Shown here piece by piece: positions 55,222 through 63,936 of a stretch of DNA of 64,000 nt. The notes under the pieces were generated by a model. It did not search any database. It had not been told where the DNA came from and saw nothing but the letters and a program-made list of their open reading frames with translations. The position numbers and the translations under genes are program-made. Every line of letters begins with the position of its first letter. Within the stretch, counting starts at the first letter, position 1. This stretch comes from Deltaproteobacteria bacterium (GTDB lineage Bacteria > Myxococcota_A > Polyangia > Polyangiales > Ga0077539). Location of the stretch: assembly GCA_016704445.1 (NCBI GenBank), contig JADJAE010000011.1, positions 1 to 64,000 on the forward strand. The letters run 5' to 3'.

Positions 55222-56579
55222 CCTGCCGAGCCGTGCGGTCGCTGCGTCACCCTCATGCGCAAGCTCTCCGCGGGGCGCAGCGTGATCGCGGCCTGCAGTC
55301 GCACCGGCGCCGCGCTGGTGCGCTCGTAGCGCACTCGCCGCAGGATCGTCGCCAGCACCAGCACCAGCTCCATCTGGGCGAAGTGGTTGCCGATGCAGAC
55401 GCGCGGTCCGCCGCCGAAGGGGAGGTAGGCGTTCTTCGGGGCGCGCTCGGCCGAGCCGTCGAGCCAGCGCTCCGGGCGAAACGCCAGCGCGTCGGGCCAG
55501 AAGCGGCGGTCGCGGTGGAGGGCCCACGGCGACATGAGCACGGCGGTCCCCTTGGGGATGGCGTAGGGGCCGAGCGTGAGGTCGCGGGTGGCCTCTCGCC
55601 CGATGAGGTGCGCCGGGGGGTAGAGCCGCATCGTCTCCCGGGCGACCGCGTCGGTGACCTTCAGCGCGGCGACGTCGTCGGCGGTGGCGTCGCGCTCGCC
55701 GAGCACCCGGTCGAGCTCGTCGCGGAGGCGGGCGTCGACCTCGGGGTGGTCGCCGAGCAGCATCAGCGCGAAGGTGAGCGCGTTGGCGGTGGTCTCGTGG
55801 CCCGCGACGAAGAGCGTGACGGCCTCGTCGCGGAGCTGCGCGTCGGTCATGCCGGAGCCCTCGTCGTCGCGCGCCTCGAGCAGACGCGAGAGCAGGTCGT
55901 CGCCGCGCTCGCCCGAGCTCCGTCGCTTGTGGATCACCTCGAACACCACGGCGTCGATCTCCCGCCCGGAGGCCACGGTGCGCCGCCGCGCGGCGAAGGG
56001 GACGCTCGACGGGAAGAAGCGCCGCCAGGTCTGCACCAGCTCCTGGAAGTCGCCCATCACCCCGTCGATGGCGTGTCCCACGCGGGAGGGGTCGCTCCCC
56101 AGCGACGCGCCGAACAGGGTCTCGGTCACGATCTCCAGCGTCAGCGCGGACATGTCCGAGTGCACGTCGCGGGCCTCGCCCTCGCGCAGCCCCGCCGCGT
56201 AGTCCGCCGTGCGGCGCACCATCGTGTCGGCGTAGCTGGCGATGTGCTTGCGGGTGAGCGGAGGCGCGATGAGCTTGCGCTGCCGCCGCCACGAGGCGCC
56301 CTCGTTGGTGAGCAGCCCCTGCCCCAGGAAGGACGAGAGGTCGCGGGTGACCTTGTCCTTGATCCAGACGCCCTCCTTGTCGACGAGCACCTCGCCGACG
56401 AGGGCCGGATCGCCGAGCAGCACGATGCGGTCGTTGCCGAGGCGGAACCCAAGCACGTCGCCCCAGCGCTCATGCGCGGTGCGGAGCTGGGTCTCGGGGT
56501 CGCGCATGAAGCGCCGGAAGGTGGTGGCCACCTCGACGGGGCCGCGCGGTCCAGGGGGGTAGCTGGTGGGGAGTGGCAT
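55218..56579 (-). CDS. Cytochrome P450
   Basis: A 453-residue soluble P450. The I-helix oxygen-activation motif is VAGHETTANAL, the K-helix ExxR is ETMR, the PERF-like segment is FRPERWLDG, and the heme loop is FGGGPRVCIG with the cysteine ligand. It begins MPLPTSYPPGPRGPVEVATT with no membrane anchor, as in bacterial class I enzymes. The overall pattern (PFGGGPRVCIGNHFAQME, HDR-type sequence WALHRDRRFWPDAL) resembles fatty-acid or terpene hydroxylases of the CYP102/CYP4-like bacterial branch. The redox partner is not encoded nearby. Confidence 0.95.
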   Translation of the reverse strand: MPLPTSYPPGPRGPVEVATTFRRFMRDPETQLRTAHERWGDVLGFRLGNDRIVLLGDPALVGEVLVDKEGVWIKDKVTRDLSSFLGQGLLTNEGASWRRQRKLIAPPLTRKHIASYADTMVRRTADYAAGLREGEARDVHSDMSALTLEIVTETLFGASLGSDPSRVGHAIDGVMGDFQELVQTWRRFFPSSVPFAARRRTVASGREIDAVVFEVIHKRRSSGERGDDLLSRLLEARDDEGSGMTDAQLRDEAVTLFVAGHETTANALTFALMLLGDHPEVDARLRDELDRVLGERDATADDVAALKVTDAVARETMRLYPPAHLIGREATRDLTLGPYAIPKGTAVLMSPWALHRDRRFWPDALAFRPERWLDGSAERAPKNAYLPFGGGPRVCIGNHFAQMELVLVLATILRRVRYERTSAAPVRLQAAITLRPAESLRMRVTQRPHGSAG

Positions 56580-56689
56580 GGCGAAGGGGCTCCGTCGGTG
56601 GGTGTTGCGCGCGCAGGGTACACAAGCGCGACCGGCCGCGCGGGAGCGACCTACCCCGTTCCCCGCGCCGGGTGCGAGTCTCCCGCGCC

Positions 56690-57235
56690 ATGGACCGATC
56701 CGTCGACCGCGTAGCGTCCCTTCCATCGATGATGCTGCGACCCGCGCGCGAGGCCGACGCCGTGCATCTCACGCGCATCGAGCGAGACGCAGACGCCCGC
56801 TTCGCCGCGGCGGGTCACCCCGAGCTCGCCGACGGGTCGGGCATCCCCGACGACGTCGCCCGCGCCGCCATCGCCCAGGGCAGGATCACCGTCGCCGAGG
56901 TCGACGGCGCGGTCGTCGGCTGGGTCTACATGGGACGCGTCGAGGCTGAGCTCTGTCTTGGTCAGATCAGCGTCGAGCCCTCGCACGGCCGCCGCGGCGT
57001 GGGCACCGCGCTCCTCCGCCACGTGATCGACGAGGCCCGCCGTCGAGGCGAGGATTCGATGGTGCTCAACACGCAGTCCGACGTCCCCTGGAACCGTCCC
57101 TGGTACGAGCGCCACGGCTTCGTCGTGGTTCCGCCGTCGGCGTGCTCGGAGGCGCTGCGCGCCATCGAGCGAGACCAGGTAGAGCACGGCCTCGACTGGT
57201 CGAGCCGGGTGCACATGCGCCTCACGCTCCGCTGA
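56690..57235 (+). CDS. GNAT-family N-acetyltransferase
   Basis: A 181-residue GNAT protein. The acetyl-CoA site (motif A) is ISVEPSHGRRGVGTALLRHV (Q/RxxGxG/A as RRGVGTA). The N-terminal beta-alpha (LRPAREADAVHLTRIERDAD) and the C-terminal WYERHGFVVV (motif B) are present. The substrate is unknown. The start at 56690 is one choice; ATG 56729 or 56732 would remove an atypical N-terminal extension. It is divergent from the P450 gene. Confidence 0.88.
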   Translation: MDRSVDRVASLPSMMLRPAREADAVHLTRIERDADARFAAAGHPELADGSGIPDDVARAAIAQGRITVAEVDGAVVGWVYMGRVEAELCLGQISVEPSHGRRGVGTALLRHVIDEARRRGEDSMVLNTQSDVPWNRPWYERHGFVVVPPSACSEALRAIERDQVEHGLDWSSRVHMRLTLR

Positions 57236-57334
57236 AGACGCCAATGTGCGACTGGAGTCGGGCTCGTGGGGCGTCGGCCCGCACCCGGCGGGCGCGATCA
57301 GGGAGGACGACCGTCGTGCGACGGTGAACCGACT

Positions 57335-57769
57335 TCAGCGCGTGAGGGCCCAGGCGTACCCCGCGCTGAACAACACCCCCATCACGATGCCGAACCACGC
57401 TCGTCCGGCGCCGTGCAGGTCGGGGCGCTGCTTGAGCGTGCGCAGCGCGAGCACGCCCGTGACGACCGCGAAGGGCGCGAAGATGCCGAGCATGCTGAAG
57501 AGCCCGAGGTAGCCCGCGACGATGGCCATCGGCGCCCGCCCCACCGGGAGCAGCATGCGCTCACCCGCGTTGGTGCCGAACTGCGTCGGCATCACGGGCA
57601 TCCCCGGGACCTGCGCGGCGGGCAGCCATCCGCCCCACCCGTCGGTGAACACCTTCACCTGCGGACCGAGCACGCCCTGCCCCACGAGACGCACCAGCTC
57701 GTCCCACGGAATTGGCCCCACACGCTGCGCGCCGACCTCGTAGTACCACTGCCGAGAAGCGTTCTCCAT
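57335..57769 (-). CDS. Small membrane protein with GYF_2 and DUF4190-like domains
   Basis: A 144-residue protein. Residues ~5-55 form a GYF_2-type domain (WYYEVGAQRVGPIPWDELVR; VFTDGWGGWLPAAQV). The rest has two membrane segments in a DUF4190-like pattern (IVAGYLGLFSMLGIFAPFAV; GIVMGVLFSAGYAWAL). Such proteins sit in the inner membrane, with the GYF domain probably binding partner peptides. It is divergent from the next membrane-protein gene. Confidence 0.82.
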   Translation of the reverse strand: MENASRQWYYEVGAQRVGPIPWDELVRLVGQGVLGPQVKVFTDGWGGWLPAAQVPGMPVMPTQFGTNAGERMLLPVGRAPMAIVAGYLGLFSMLGIFAPFAVVTGVLALRTLKQRPDLHGAGRAWFGIVMGVLFSAGYAWALTR

Positions 57770-57905
57770 GTCGTCCGAGTCCCCCCTTCGATTGGGCGCG
57801 CATTGGATCGCACGCTCCCCCGGGCGGTCAAGGTCGTCGCTTGACGCGTGGAGCGCGCGGTCGATAGCGTCGACCGTTGGTTCGCTTCAGGGGAGGGCGC
57901 GACGC

Positions 57906-58511
57906 ATGAATCCTCAGCAGTCACCGGTGACTCCATTCGACAACAACGGCGCGGGGCCCTTTCGGGCATTCGACTACCGCGCACCTGACTTCACCCCGGC
58001 AGGCTCCGGCGGCTTCATGGCGAAGTACGTCGCGCTCGCGATGATCCCGGCGGTCTTCGCAGCCGTCGTCGCGCTCGGCGTCTTCGCCGCGGCCAACGGC
58101 TGGTCCGAGCGCGAGCTCGACGGGTTGATCGCCCCCGTCGTCGGCCCCTTCGTCCTGGTGTACTTCGGCGCCATCCTCTCGTGGATCTACAAGTCCTGGG
58201 AGTTCCTTCCTCCCGAGATGCGGCGAAACGCGAGCGGTCGAAACTTCGAGCCAGGGGCGGCTGTGCTCGGGCACTTCATCCCGATCTACGGCCTGTACTG
58301 GATCTTCGCGCAGAGCCTCGGGCTCTGCGACGCCATCGACGCCGCGCTGGTGCAGAGCGGCAGGGCCCCGGCGGCCCCGCGCAACCTCGCGGTCGTCTGC
58401 GGCGTCGTGCAGCTGATCCCCTTCGTCAACTGGCTCGTCGGGCCGGTGCTCTGGCTGACGTACATGTTCCTGGTCGACCGCGCGAAGCGGCAGCTCGCGC
58501 CCGCGCGCTGA
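57906..58511 (+). CDS. Membrane protein, DUF4328-like
   Basis: A 201-residue protein with four hydrophobic segments, for example VALAMIPAVFAAVVALGVFA and VVGPFVLVYFGAILSWIYKS. A conserved-looking middle part is RNFEPGAAVLGHFIPIYGLY, similar to the DUF4328 family. Function unknown. The ATG at 57906 follows GGGGAGGG. It starts 136 bp from the divergent GYF_2 gene and may work with it in the membrane. Confidence 0.75.
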   Translation: MNPQQSPVTPFDNNGAGPFRAFDYRAPDFTPAGSGGFMAKYVALAMIPAVFAAVVALGVFAAANGWSERELDGLIAPVVGPFVLVYFGAILSWIYKSWEFLPPEMRRNASGRNFEPGAAVLGHFIPIYGLYWIFAQSLGLCDAIDAALVQSGRAPAAPRNLAVVCGVVQLIPFVNWLVGPVLWLTYMFLVDRAKRQLAPAR

Positions 58512-58750
58512 GCGCCGACGCTACGGTCCGTCGGGCGTCGCCTCCGTCGGATCAACACGCGGTGCTCGCCGTCGCCGCGCTCACGACCCTGGGCGGCTGC
58601 CTCGGAGACGACTGCGACTGCCCTGAACTCGCGCCTCTCCGCGTCGCCGCGGGAACCCGGTGACCGCGCGATGCCAGCGGAGGCTTCAGCACCACCGAGA
58701 GCATGGTCGTCGATCGCGGGCGCATCGCCGACGCGGCGGTCCGCTACTGA
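58512..58750 (+). pseudogene. Possible remnant of a small lipoprotein gene
   Basis: In one frame a lipoprotein-like signal appears (LAVAALTTLGGCLGDDCDCP), which stops at 58661-58663. Shortly after, another frame reads GFSTTESMVVDRGRIADAAV and stops at about 58750. Together they look like the two ends of a short lipoprotein that has lost frame and length. This is weak evidence. Confidence 0.3.
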
Positions 58751-58919
58751 GACGGACGGGGACGCGGTGGGAACCCGTTGAGGTCGACGATGAGCCTCCT
58801 CTTCGTGGGCTCTCGCAACGAAGGGGCGACCGATCGCGTCACCCGATGCGGCCTGCGCCCTCCCGGCGCGCACAGGGAACTCGCCGTGGTAGTTCTGACG
58901 GGTTGAGGCGCAGCGCCCG

Positions 58920-59167
58920 CACACGCGATGTGCCTCTGCGCTCGTCGGGGCTCCCTGAAGCGAGTGTGTCGGGGGAGATGAACCGCCAGGGTCGCAAGGG
59001 AGCGACGGGCGGGCCTGCGCGCCAGATCTTCGCCTCGTGTTGGAGTGCGGCATCGCTCCCACCAGCTCGCGAACCCGAGGCGCCAACGCGGCAGAGTTCG
59101 ACACCTTGCGACCCTTGTGCCCTGGCGGTTCATCTTCCCCGACTCACGCGCAGAGACACATTGCGTG
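58920..59167. repeat. ~250-bp imperfect palindromic element
   Basis: Two arms are inverted copies. CACGCGATGTGCCTCTGCGC (58922-58941) pairs with 59148-59167, and the GGGGAGATGAACCGCCAGGG region (58971-58990) pairs with the matching stretch near 59121-59140, with AAGGG and CGCCTCG matches further inside. The whole unit could fold into one long hairpin. It fills most of the 660-bp gap 58512-59171, which otherwise holds only the possible lipoprotein remnant. Confidence 0.75.
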
Positions 59168-59171
59168 GGTG

Positions 59172-60056
59172 CTAGCTGGCCCCGCTGAGCTTCGCGTAGC
59201 TCGACCGCGCGGAGGAGCGAACGTTCTCCACCGGGTCGTCGCGCATCGGAGCGAGGGCGGCGAGGGCGGCGGGGACGGCGGCCTTGCCGACGCGACCCAG
59301 CGACAGCGCGGTGAGCCGACGCACCTCGCTGCTGGCGTCGGTCGCGAGTCGCTGCAGCTCGGCCAGCGCGAGCGGCCGCGTGGCCTTCGGATACGCCGGG
59401 CTCATCAGGAGGAGTACGGCGGCCATGCGCACGATCGCGTGAGGGCTGCGGCAGCCTCCGACCGCCGCCGCGAAGCCGTCTGGAGCGGGATCGAAGAACC
59501 GCCCCCGGCCGGGAACCAGCGCGCTGGCCATGGGCGCATCGATCTCCGGGTCGCCACGGTCGAGGGCGCGCTCGATCCAAGGGAAGCTCACCGGCGTCAC
59601 CGCGGCGAGGGCGATCGCGACGTGGTGGGCCTTCGACGGGGCGTCGAGCAGCGCGGCCACCTCGTCGAGCAGGCCGAGCCGCGCGAGCCCCTGCGTCGAC
59701 CACATCGACGCGGGCGTGTCGGGCTGGTGTGATGCGTGGAATCGCAGGGCGGGCGTGGCCTCCGCGGCTCCAGGCGCGCCGATGTGCGCGAGGGTGAACG
59801 CGGCCTGCCAGCCGGTGCTCGGATCGTCGAGGTGAGCGAGCAGCGCAGGCACCGCCGCGGCACCCATCGCCACCAGACGCTTTACGGCGGCCTCGCTGGT
59901 GATCGGTCCCTCGAAGACGCCGAACCTCGCCACCAGGGCGCGGGCGCGGGCGTCGGTCGGGAGCGTTGTGAGGCGCTGGTCCTCGGTGGTCTCGGCCAGG
60001 GCGAGAGCGGCGCGCGAGCCCGCACGCGGGGACGAGGTGGGGGCGGGCTTCTTCAT
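59172..60056 (-). CDS. HEAT-repeat protein
   Basis: A 294-residue helical protein of HEAT/PBS-lyase-type repeats: AMGAAAVPALLAHLDDPSTG, LARLGLLDEVAALLD, ASSEVRRLTALSLGRVGKAA and AMRDDPVENVRSSARSSYAK-like segments. Such repeats form a curved scaffold for protein binding. There is no signal peptide. It is the last gene of a four-gene minus-strand cluster. Its native 3' end lies at the edge of the palindromic element. Confidence 0.82.
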   Translation of the reverse strand: MKKPAPTSSPRAGSRAALALAETTEDQRLTTLPTDARARALVARFGVFEGPITSEAAVKRLVAMGAAAVPALLAHLDDPSTGWQAAFTLAHIGAPGAAEATPALRFHASHQPDTPASMWSTQGLARLGLLDEVAALLDAPSKAHHVAIALAAVTPVSFPWIERALDRGDPEIDAPMASALVPGRGRFFDPAPDGFAAAVGGCRSPHAIVRMAAVLLLMSPAYPKATRPLALAELQRLATDASSEVRRLTALSLGRVGKAAVPAALAALAPMRDDPVENVRSSARSSYAKLSGAS

Positions 60057-60097
60057 CACCCGAGGGAGGATCGCACGAGGTCGCCGTGAGCCGCGGC

Positions 60098-60757
60098 TCA
60101 CCCGCGGGTGACGCGGCCGTCGCCTCCGATGGGGATGCGCGGGCCCAGGTAGCGCGGGCGCGGCGTCGCGAGCGTCTGGACGGCAGCCTTCACCCTGGCG
60201 CCGACCTCGCGCACGTTGGAGCGCACGAGGCTCCCGAAGGTGTAGGGGCGTCGATCGGCCACGACCCCGTCTGCGTCGAGACCCAGCGCGTTGGCCACGA
60301 AGAGCGAGCGCGAGAGATGAAACCGCTGGGTGACCACCACCGCGCGCCTCACGCCGAAGACGTCACGGGCGCGGTAGAGGGTGTCGTAGGTGGTGAAGCC
60401 CGCGTGGTCCATGAAGATGTGCTCGGCGGGCACGCCGTGGCTCTCGAGGTAGCGTCGCATCGCGTTGACCTCGTCGTAGGACTCGGTGCCGTGGTCCCCG
60501 GAGACCAGGATGCGCGGCGCCTTCCTCGCGCGGTACAGCGCGAGGGCGGTGTCGAGGCGATCGGCGAGCATGGGCGAGACGCTCCCGTCTGCGTAGACCC
60601 GCGCCCCGAGCACGATCACCGCGTCGGCGTCGGAGACGCCATCCAGCGAGCGGATGCGCGCCGCACCGCGGGCCTCCACCCATACGTTGACCGAACCCGC
60701 GACAGCGGCGCAGGCGGCGAGCGCGATGGCGGCCCGGCGGAGGGAGTGGTTCTTCAT
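60098..60757 (-). CDS. SanA/YdcF-like DUF218 membrane protein
   Basis: A 219-residue protein with one N-terminal membrane segment (AAIALAACAAVAGSVNVWVE) and a DUF218 domain outside: ADAVIVLGARVYADGSVSPM, ILVSGDHGTESYDEVNAMRR and VTQRFHLSRSLFVANALGLD. This arrangement is that of SanA (vancomycin exclusion) rather than the longer ElyC. It probably acts in envelope or cell-wall integrity. It lies between the hydrolase-like gene and the HEAT gene with gaps of about 40-50 bp, consistent with one operon. Confidence 0.88.
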   Translation of the reverse strand: MKNHSLRRAAIALAACAAVAGSVNVWVEARGAARIRSLDGVSDADAVIVLGARVYADGSVSPMLADRLDTALALYRARKAPRILVSGDHGTESYDEVNAMRRYLESHGVPAEHIFMDHAGFTTYDTLYRARDVFGVRRAVVVTQRFHLSRSLFVANALGLDADGVVADRRPYTFGSLVRSNVREVGARVKAAVQTLATPRPRYLGPRIPIGGDGRVTRG

Positions 60758-60806
60758 GGGAGGAGCACGATACCGCCGACCGCGAGGACCGGCGAACTCC
60801 GCGCCT

Positions 60807-61289
60807 TCACATCGCCAGGAGCTGCGCGCGCCACCCCCGCTCGGGGTGCATCACCTGCTGGCGGTGGATGCGCCACAGCGTCACGACGCACCAGAGCGCG
60901 GTCGGCGCGAGCATCACGAGGCTGATGTCGACGTCGAGGCGCGCGATCACCGGATTGCCCTCGCGCCACGGCCACAGCGGAGAGAGGTCGTGGTGCATCA
61001 GGCTGTCGAGCGCGACGTGGGACAGCGCCCCGGCGAAGAAGCCCGCGGCGTAGGGGGCGCGCCGGGGGAGGCGCCATGCGAGCAGCGTCAGCGCGAGCGC
61101 GATGAGCGACGCGCCGGGCAGCGAGTGCGTCCATCCGTGCACGTCGACGGGGACTCCGAAGCCGAGCGCCAGCACGGGCTGGATGTCGATGACCGCGTTG
61201 GCCAGCACGAAGGCCACGGTCGAGAACCGATCGCGGAGCGCGAGCTCGAAGGGGAGCGCAGCGCCGAAATGCAGCGGCGTGATCGGCAT
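60807..61289 (-). CDS. Membrane-bound metal-dependent hydrolase-like protein (DUF4184/YdjM type)
   Basis: A 160-residue inner-membrane protein with four hydrophobic segments. His/Asp residues near helix ends (MPITPLHFGAALPFEL; DVHGWTHSLPGASL; LSHVALDSLMHHDLSPLWPW) give the YdjM/DUF457-like metal-binding pattern. Members are linked to membrane or lipid metabolism, but no reaction is proven for this type. The ATG at 61289 gives the standard N-terminus. It is in the same minus-strand cluster as its neighbours. Confidence 0.8.
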   Translation of the reverse strand: MPITPLHFGAALPFELALRDRFSTVAFVLANAVIDIQPVLALGFGVPVDVHGWTHSLPGASLIALALTLLAWRLPRRAPYAAGFFAGALSHVALDSLMHHDLSPLWPWREGNPVIARLDVDISLVMLAPTALWCVVTLWRIHRQQVMHPERGWRAQLLAM

Positions 61290-61326
61290 CGAGGCCGACG
61301 CTACCACCGGTGCGCCAGCGATCTCC

Positions 61327-62742
61327 TCACGGGCAGAACCGACCACCGATGCGCTGCGCGATGTCGCCGAGCACCACGGCGTAGTCGTCACGGCAGATCG
61401 AGCCGATGACCCCGTTCTGGTAGCGCTCGTCGAAGCGACGCACCACCTCCGCGATGCGCCTCGACGGGTACGCGAAGGGCTGCGTGATGGTGTCGCACCC
61501 GGGGCGCGCCGGGTCGTACTCACTGCCCTCGCGGCGGCACGACGGCACCACGCGCGTGGAGCAGCCGGGGTTTATGTTGCGCTGCCGCATGGAGATAGGC
61601 CCCTCGGGCGACATCCCCACGTATCCGTCCGAGCCGTCGGGGTTGCTTCCCAGCAGGGTGGTCCAGTCGACGCGGCCATCGGGCCGTTGTGGAAACGAGA
61701 GGGGAACCCCGGTGATGGCGCCGAACACCACGAGCTGCGGCGCGCCAGGCTTGACCGCCGTGAAGCCGCGGAGCGGGCGCGGCGGGTCGAGGTAGCGGTC
61801 GAGGTTCCAGGTCGGGTCCTGGGCGCCGCCGGGTTCGTACATGTAGAAGCGGAGGTTGAGGTCGGTGCTCGCCCAGTCCGAGCGGGCGCTGTCGAACACC
61901 CCGGTACCATCGGCGCAGGCCGCGCCCGCTTCGGCGTAGCGGCAGTCGCGCACCGAGCCGTCGTCCTCGTCGGAGAGCACCACGATGCCGAGCACGGCGT
62001 CGTCGCGAAGGAAGCCTGCGTTGGGGCGGACGTTGCCGGGGACGTCCCGTGCGTCGTGCACGACCAGCGCGCGGTAGGCCGCTTCAAGCGGCTGCTCCAG
62101 GCCGCACCCGCTGCCCCCGGCGAGGTACGCGTAGCAGACGTAGTCCTCGCGGAGGTCATCGAGGTCGGAGCTCGCCGCGTCGAAGGACAGGAAGCTCGGG
62201 TACTGCGCAGGGTCCGTGGTGCAGCGCGCAGGGCGGGCGCCCGCGGGCGCGGCGGTCCACGGCTGGTGCGATCGAATCGCATGACCGTAGCGGATGGGGT
62301 TGAGCCGGCCGTCGTCATCGACGTCGCTGTTGGAACACGGAGGCACGGTGCTCCCCGGGGTGCCCAGGTCGGTGAAGACGGCGCCGATGCGAAGGCTGCG
62401 GGCCGGTGGATGGATCGGGCGCCCGGTGGCGGGGTTCGTCGGCGGGGAGACGAGCGCGCCGACGAAGGCCGCGATGCCGCGCGCGAGGTTGGACTGGCGC
62501 TGGTTCATCGAGCCGGAATTGTCGATGACGAAGAGGAGGTCGACGTCGCGGTCGCGCGAGCAGGAGCGCCGAGCGCCGGGAGCGTCCGACGCGGCGTCGG
62601 TCGTGGCCGCGTCGGGCACCGCGGGCATGGATGTGGCCGCGCACGATGCGAGGAGCAGCGCGAGCGCGGCGAGTGGGATGGCCGACGAGGTCACAGCGGT
62701 GGGGATCTCAACACGGACTGCCGACGGCTCGACAGTCCGCAC
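61327..62742 (-). CDS. VWA-domain lipoprotein
   Basis: A lipoprotein of up to 471 residues (lipobox ALALLLASC). It has a von Willebrand A-like domain with the MIDAS motif DxSxS seen as LLFVIDNSGSMNQRQSNLAR and strands LRIGAVFTDLG and LGIVVLSDEDDGS. Several Cys pairs suggest disulfides. Myxobacteria encode many such secreted VWA lipoproteins, thought to bind proteins on the cell surface. The start is GTG 62742 or the GTG nine codons later. It is the first gene of the four-gene minus-strand cluster. Confidence 0.85.
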   Translation of the reverse strand: MRTVEPSAVRVEIPTAVTSSAIPLAALALLLASCAATSMPAVPDAATTDAASDAPGARRSCSRDRDVDLLFVIDNSGSMNQRQSNLARGIAAFVGALVSPPTNPATGRPIHPPARSLRIGAVFTDLGTPGSTVPPCSNSDVDDDGRLNPIRYGHAIRSHQPWTAAPAGARPARCTTDPAQYPSFLSFDAASSDLDDLREDYVCYAYLAGGSGCGLEQPLEAAYRALVVHDARDVPGNVRPNAGFLRDDAVLGIVVLSDEDDGSVRDCRYAEAGAACADGTGVFDSARSDWASTDLNLRFYMYEPGGAQDPTWNLDRYLDPPRPLRGFTAVKPGAPQLVVFGAITGVPLSFPQRPDGRVDWTTLLGSNPDGSDGYVGMSPEGPISMRQRNINPGCSTRVVPSCRREGSEYDPARPGCDTITQPFAYPSRRIAEVVRRFDERYQNGVIGSICRDDYAVVLGDIAQRIGGRFCP

Positions 62743-62784
62743 AGGGTTGTGTTGGAGGAGGAGTGCTCTCCCGCAGCGTCTCGA

Positions 62785-62836
62785 TGGTGCGGGCCGTAGG
62801 ACTCGAACCTACGACTTCGACCGCGTGTGAGGCGCA
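62785..62836 (-). tRNA. 3' fragment of a tRNA gene (not a complete tRNA)
   Basis: On the minus strand the segment ends CCCGCACCA, preceded by a perfect T-arm (GTAGG TTCGAGT CCTAC). Further upstream CTCACAC resembles an anticodon loop with CAC (Val). The matching 5' acceptor strand (GCGGGCC) and a D-arm are not found where they should be, so only the 3' part of a tRNA is present. Such fragments commonly mark the far end of an integrated element. Confidence 0.6.
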
Positions 62837-62878
62837 CCGCACCGGGGCCTGTTTCCCCTGTTCGCGTAGTCTCGGCCC

Positions 62879-63379
62879 ATGTCCTCCTTCTCGCTGCGGA
62901 TCGCCACGCCGGACGATGCCACCACGTTGCTGATGCTGGTTCGCGGCCTCGCCGAGTACGAGCGCGCGCCCGGTGACGTCGTCGCCACCGAGGGCGACTA
63001 CGTCCGAGCGCTGTCGAGCTCGCCGCCCGAGATGGAGGCGCTGATCGCCGAAGGGGACGGCGAGGCGCTGGGCTTCGCGCTGTTCTTTCCGACGTGGAGC
63101 ACGTGGCGGGGTCGCCCGGGTATCCACCTCGAGGATCTCTTCGTGGTCCCCGAGGCGCGCGGGCGGGGCATCGGTCGCGCCCTCCTCTCGAAGGTCGCTT
63201 CGATCGCCGTCGCGCGAGGATGCGCCCGCCTCGAATGGCAGGTGCTCGACTGGAACGAACCCGCGATCGGCTTCTACCGCGCGCTCGGCGCCCGCTCGCT
63301 CGACGATTGGACCGCGATGCGTGTCGACGGCGACGCGCTCACGGCCATCGCGACGATCGCCCGCGCGACGCGCTCCTGA
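62879..63379 (+). CDS. GNAT-family N-acetyltransferase
   Basis: A 166-residue acetyltransferase similar in layout to diamine/spermidine acetyltransferases: LRIATPDDATTLLMLVRGLA and YERAPGDVVATEGDYVRALS at the start, LEDLFVVPEARGRGIGRALL as the acetyl-CoA motif A, and LEWQVLDWNEPAIGFYRALG as motif B. The N-terminal pattern (ELAEYE-like, here GLAEYERAP) is typical of the SSAT group. The physiological substrate is unknown. It starts ~40 bp after the tRNA fragment. Confidence 0.9.
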   Translation: MSSFSLRIATPDDATTLLMLVRGLAEYERAPGDVVATEGDYVRALSSSPPEMEALIAEGDGEALGFALFFPTWSTWRGRPGIHLEDLFVVPEARGRGIGRALLSKVASIAVARGCARLEWQVLDWNEPAIGFYRALGARSLDDWTAMRVDGDALTAIATIARATRS

Positions 63380-63636
63380 TCCACTCGTTCTTCCGGATGC
63401 GTCGCCGACGCGTGAATTCGCTTTCTCGTGACCGTCGCTCGCGGCTCGACGAGGCAGCGTCTCACCTGGTCGGGTGGCCCAGGCGGTCTCTCCACCGAGC
63501 GGTGCGTGGTCTCCGGGACGACCCCGCCGGGAGGATGACTTCGACACCAGACCGATTCGCACAGCGGCGAGCCTCGGAACTCAGGACCAAAGACCGGCAC
63601 TCCAGCCCGGGTTGAAGCGGAGGAGAATCCGCCGCC

Positions 63637-63936
63637 ATGAGATCACGCCGACCGATCGCCTCTCCGCGCAGCAGCGCGCTCCCCACGCTGGTCGCCCTCC
63701 TCGCCGCCGGGGTCTCCTTCGAGGGGTGCCTCACCGAGGCCCACGCGCAGACGCCTCCCCGGGTCGACGCCGGAACCGGCGCGCGCCCGATCCACCCCCC
63801 TCCCCCGCCGACGCCGCCGGGCGGCATCGCGCCGGTGCATCCGCACCCCACCCCGCCGCCTCCGCCGCCACCGCCGCGGCCCGAGCCCCCCATCTCGGTC
63901 GAAGGTGGCATCGGCAAGGTCAGCGCCCTGAAGTAG
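63637..63936 (+). CDS. Small proline-rich exported protein
   Basis: A 99-residue protein with an N-terminal signal (LPTLVALLAAGVSFEGC, possible lipobox) and a mature part that is almost entirely Pro/His/Gly (HPHPTPPPPPPPPRPEPP). Probably secreted or envelope-attached; no function is recognised. GGAG precedes the start by about 13 bases. The 257 bp before it (63380-63636) show no gene. Confidence 0.55.
   Translation: MRSRRPIASPRSSALPTLVALLAAGVSFEGCLTEAHAQTPPRVDAGTGARPIHPPPPPTPPGGIAPVHPHPTPPPPPPPPRPEPPISVEGGIGKVSALK

Noticed and set aside
62785..62861. Complete tRNA-Val gene
   Set aside because: The T-arm and CCA are perfect, but no matching 5' acceptor strand or D-arm lies at the right distance.
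62631..62933. ORF containing MVRAVGLEPTTST on the plus strand
   Set aside because: This peptide is the known by-product of translating across a tRNA 3' end; the DNA is the tRNA fragment plus intergenic sequence.
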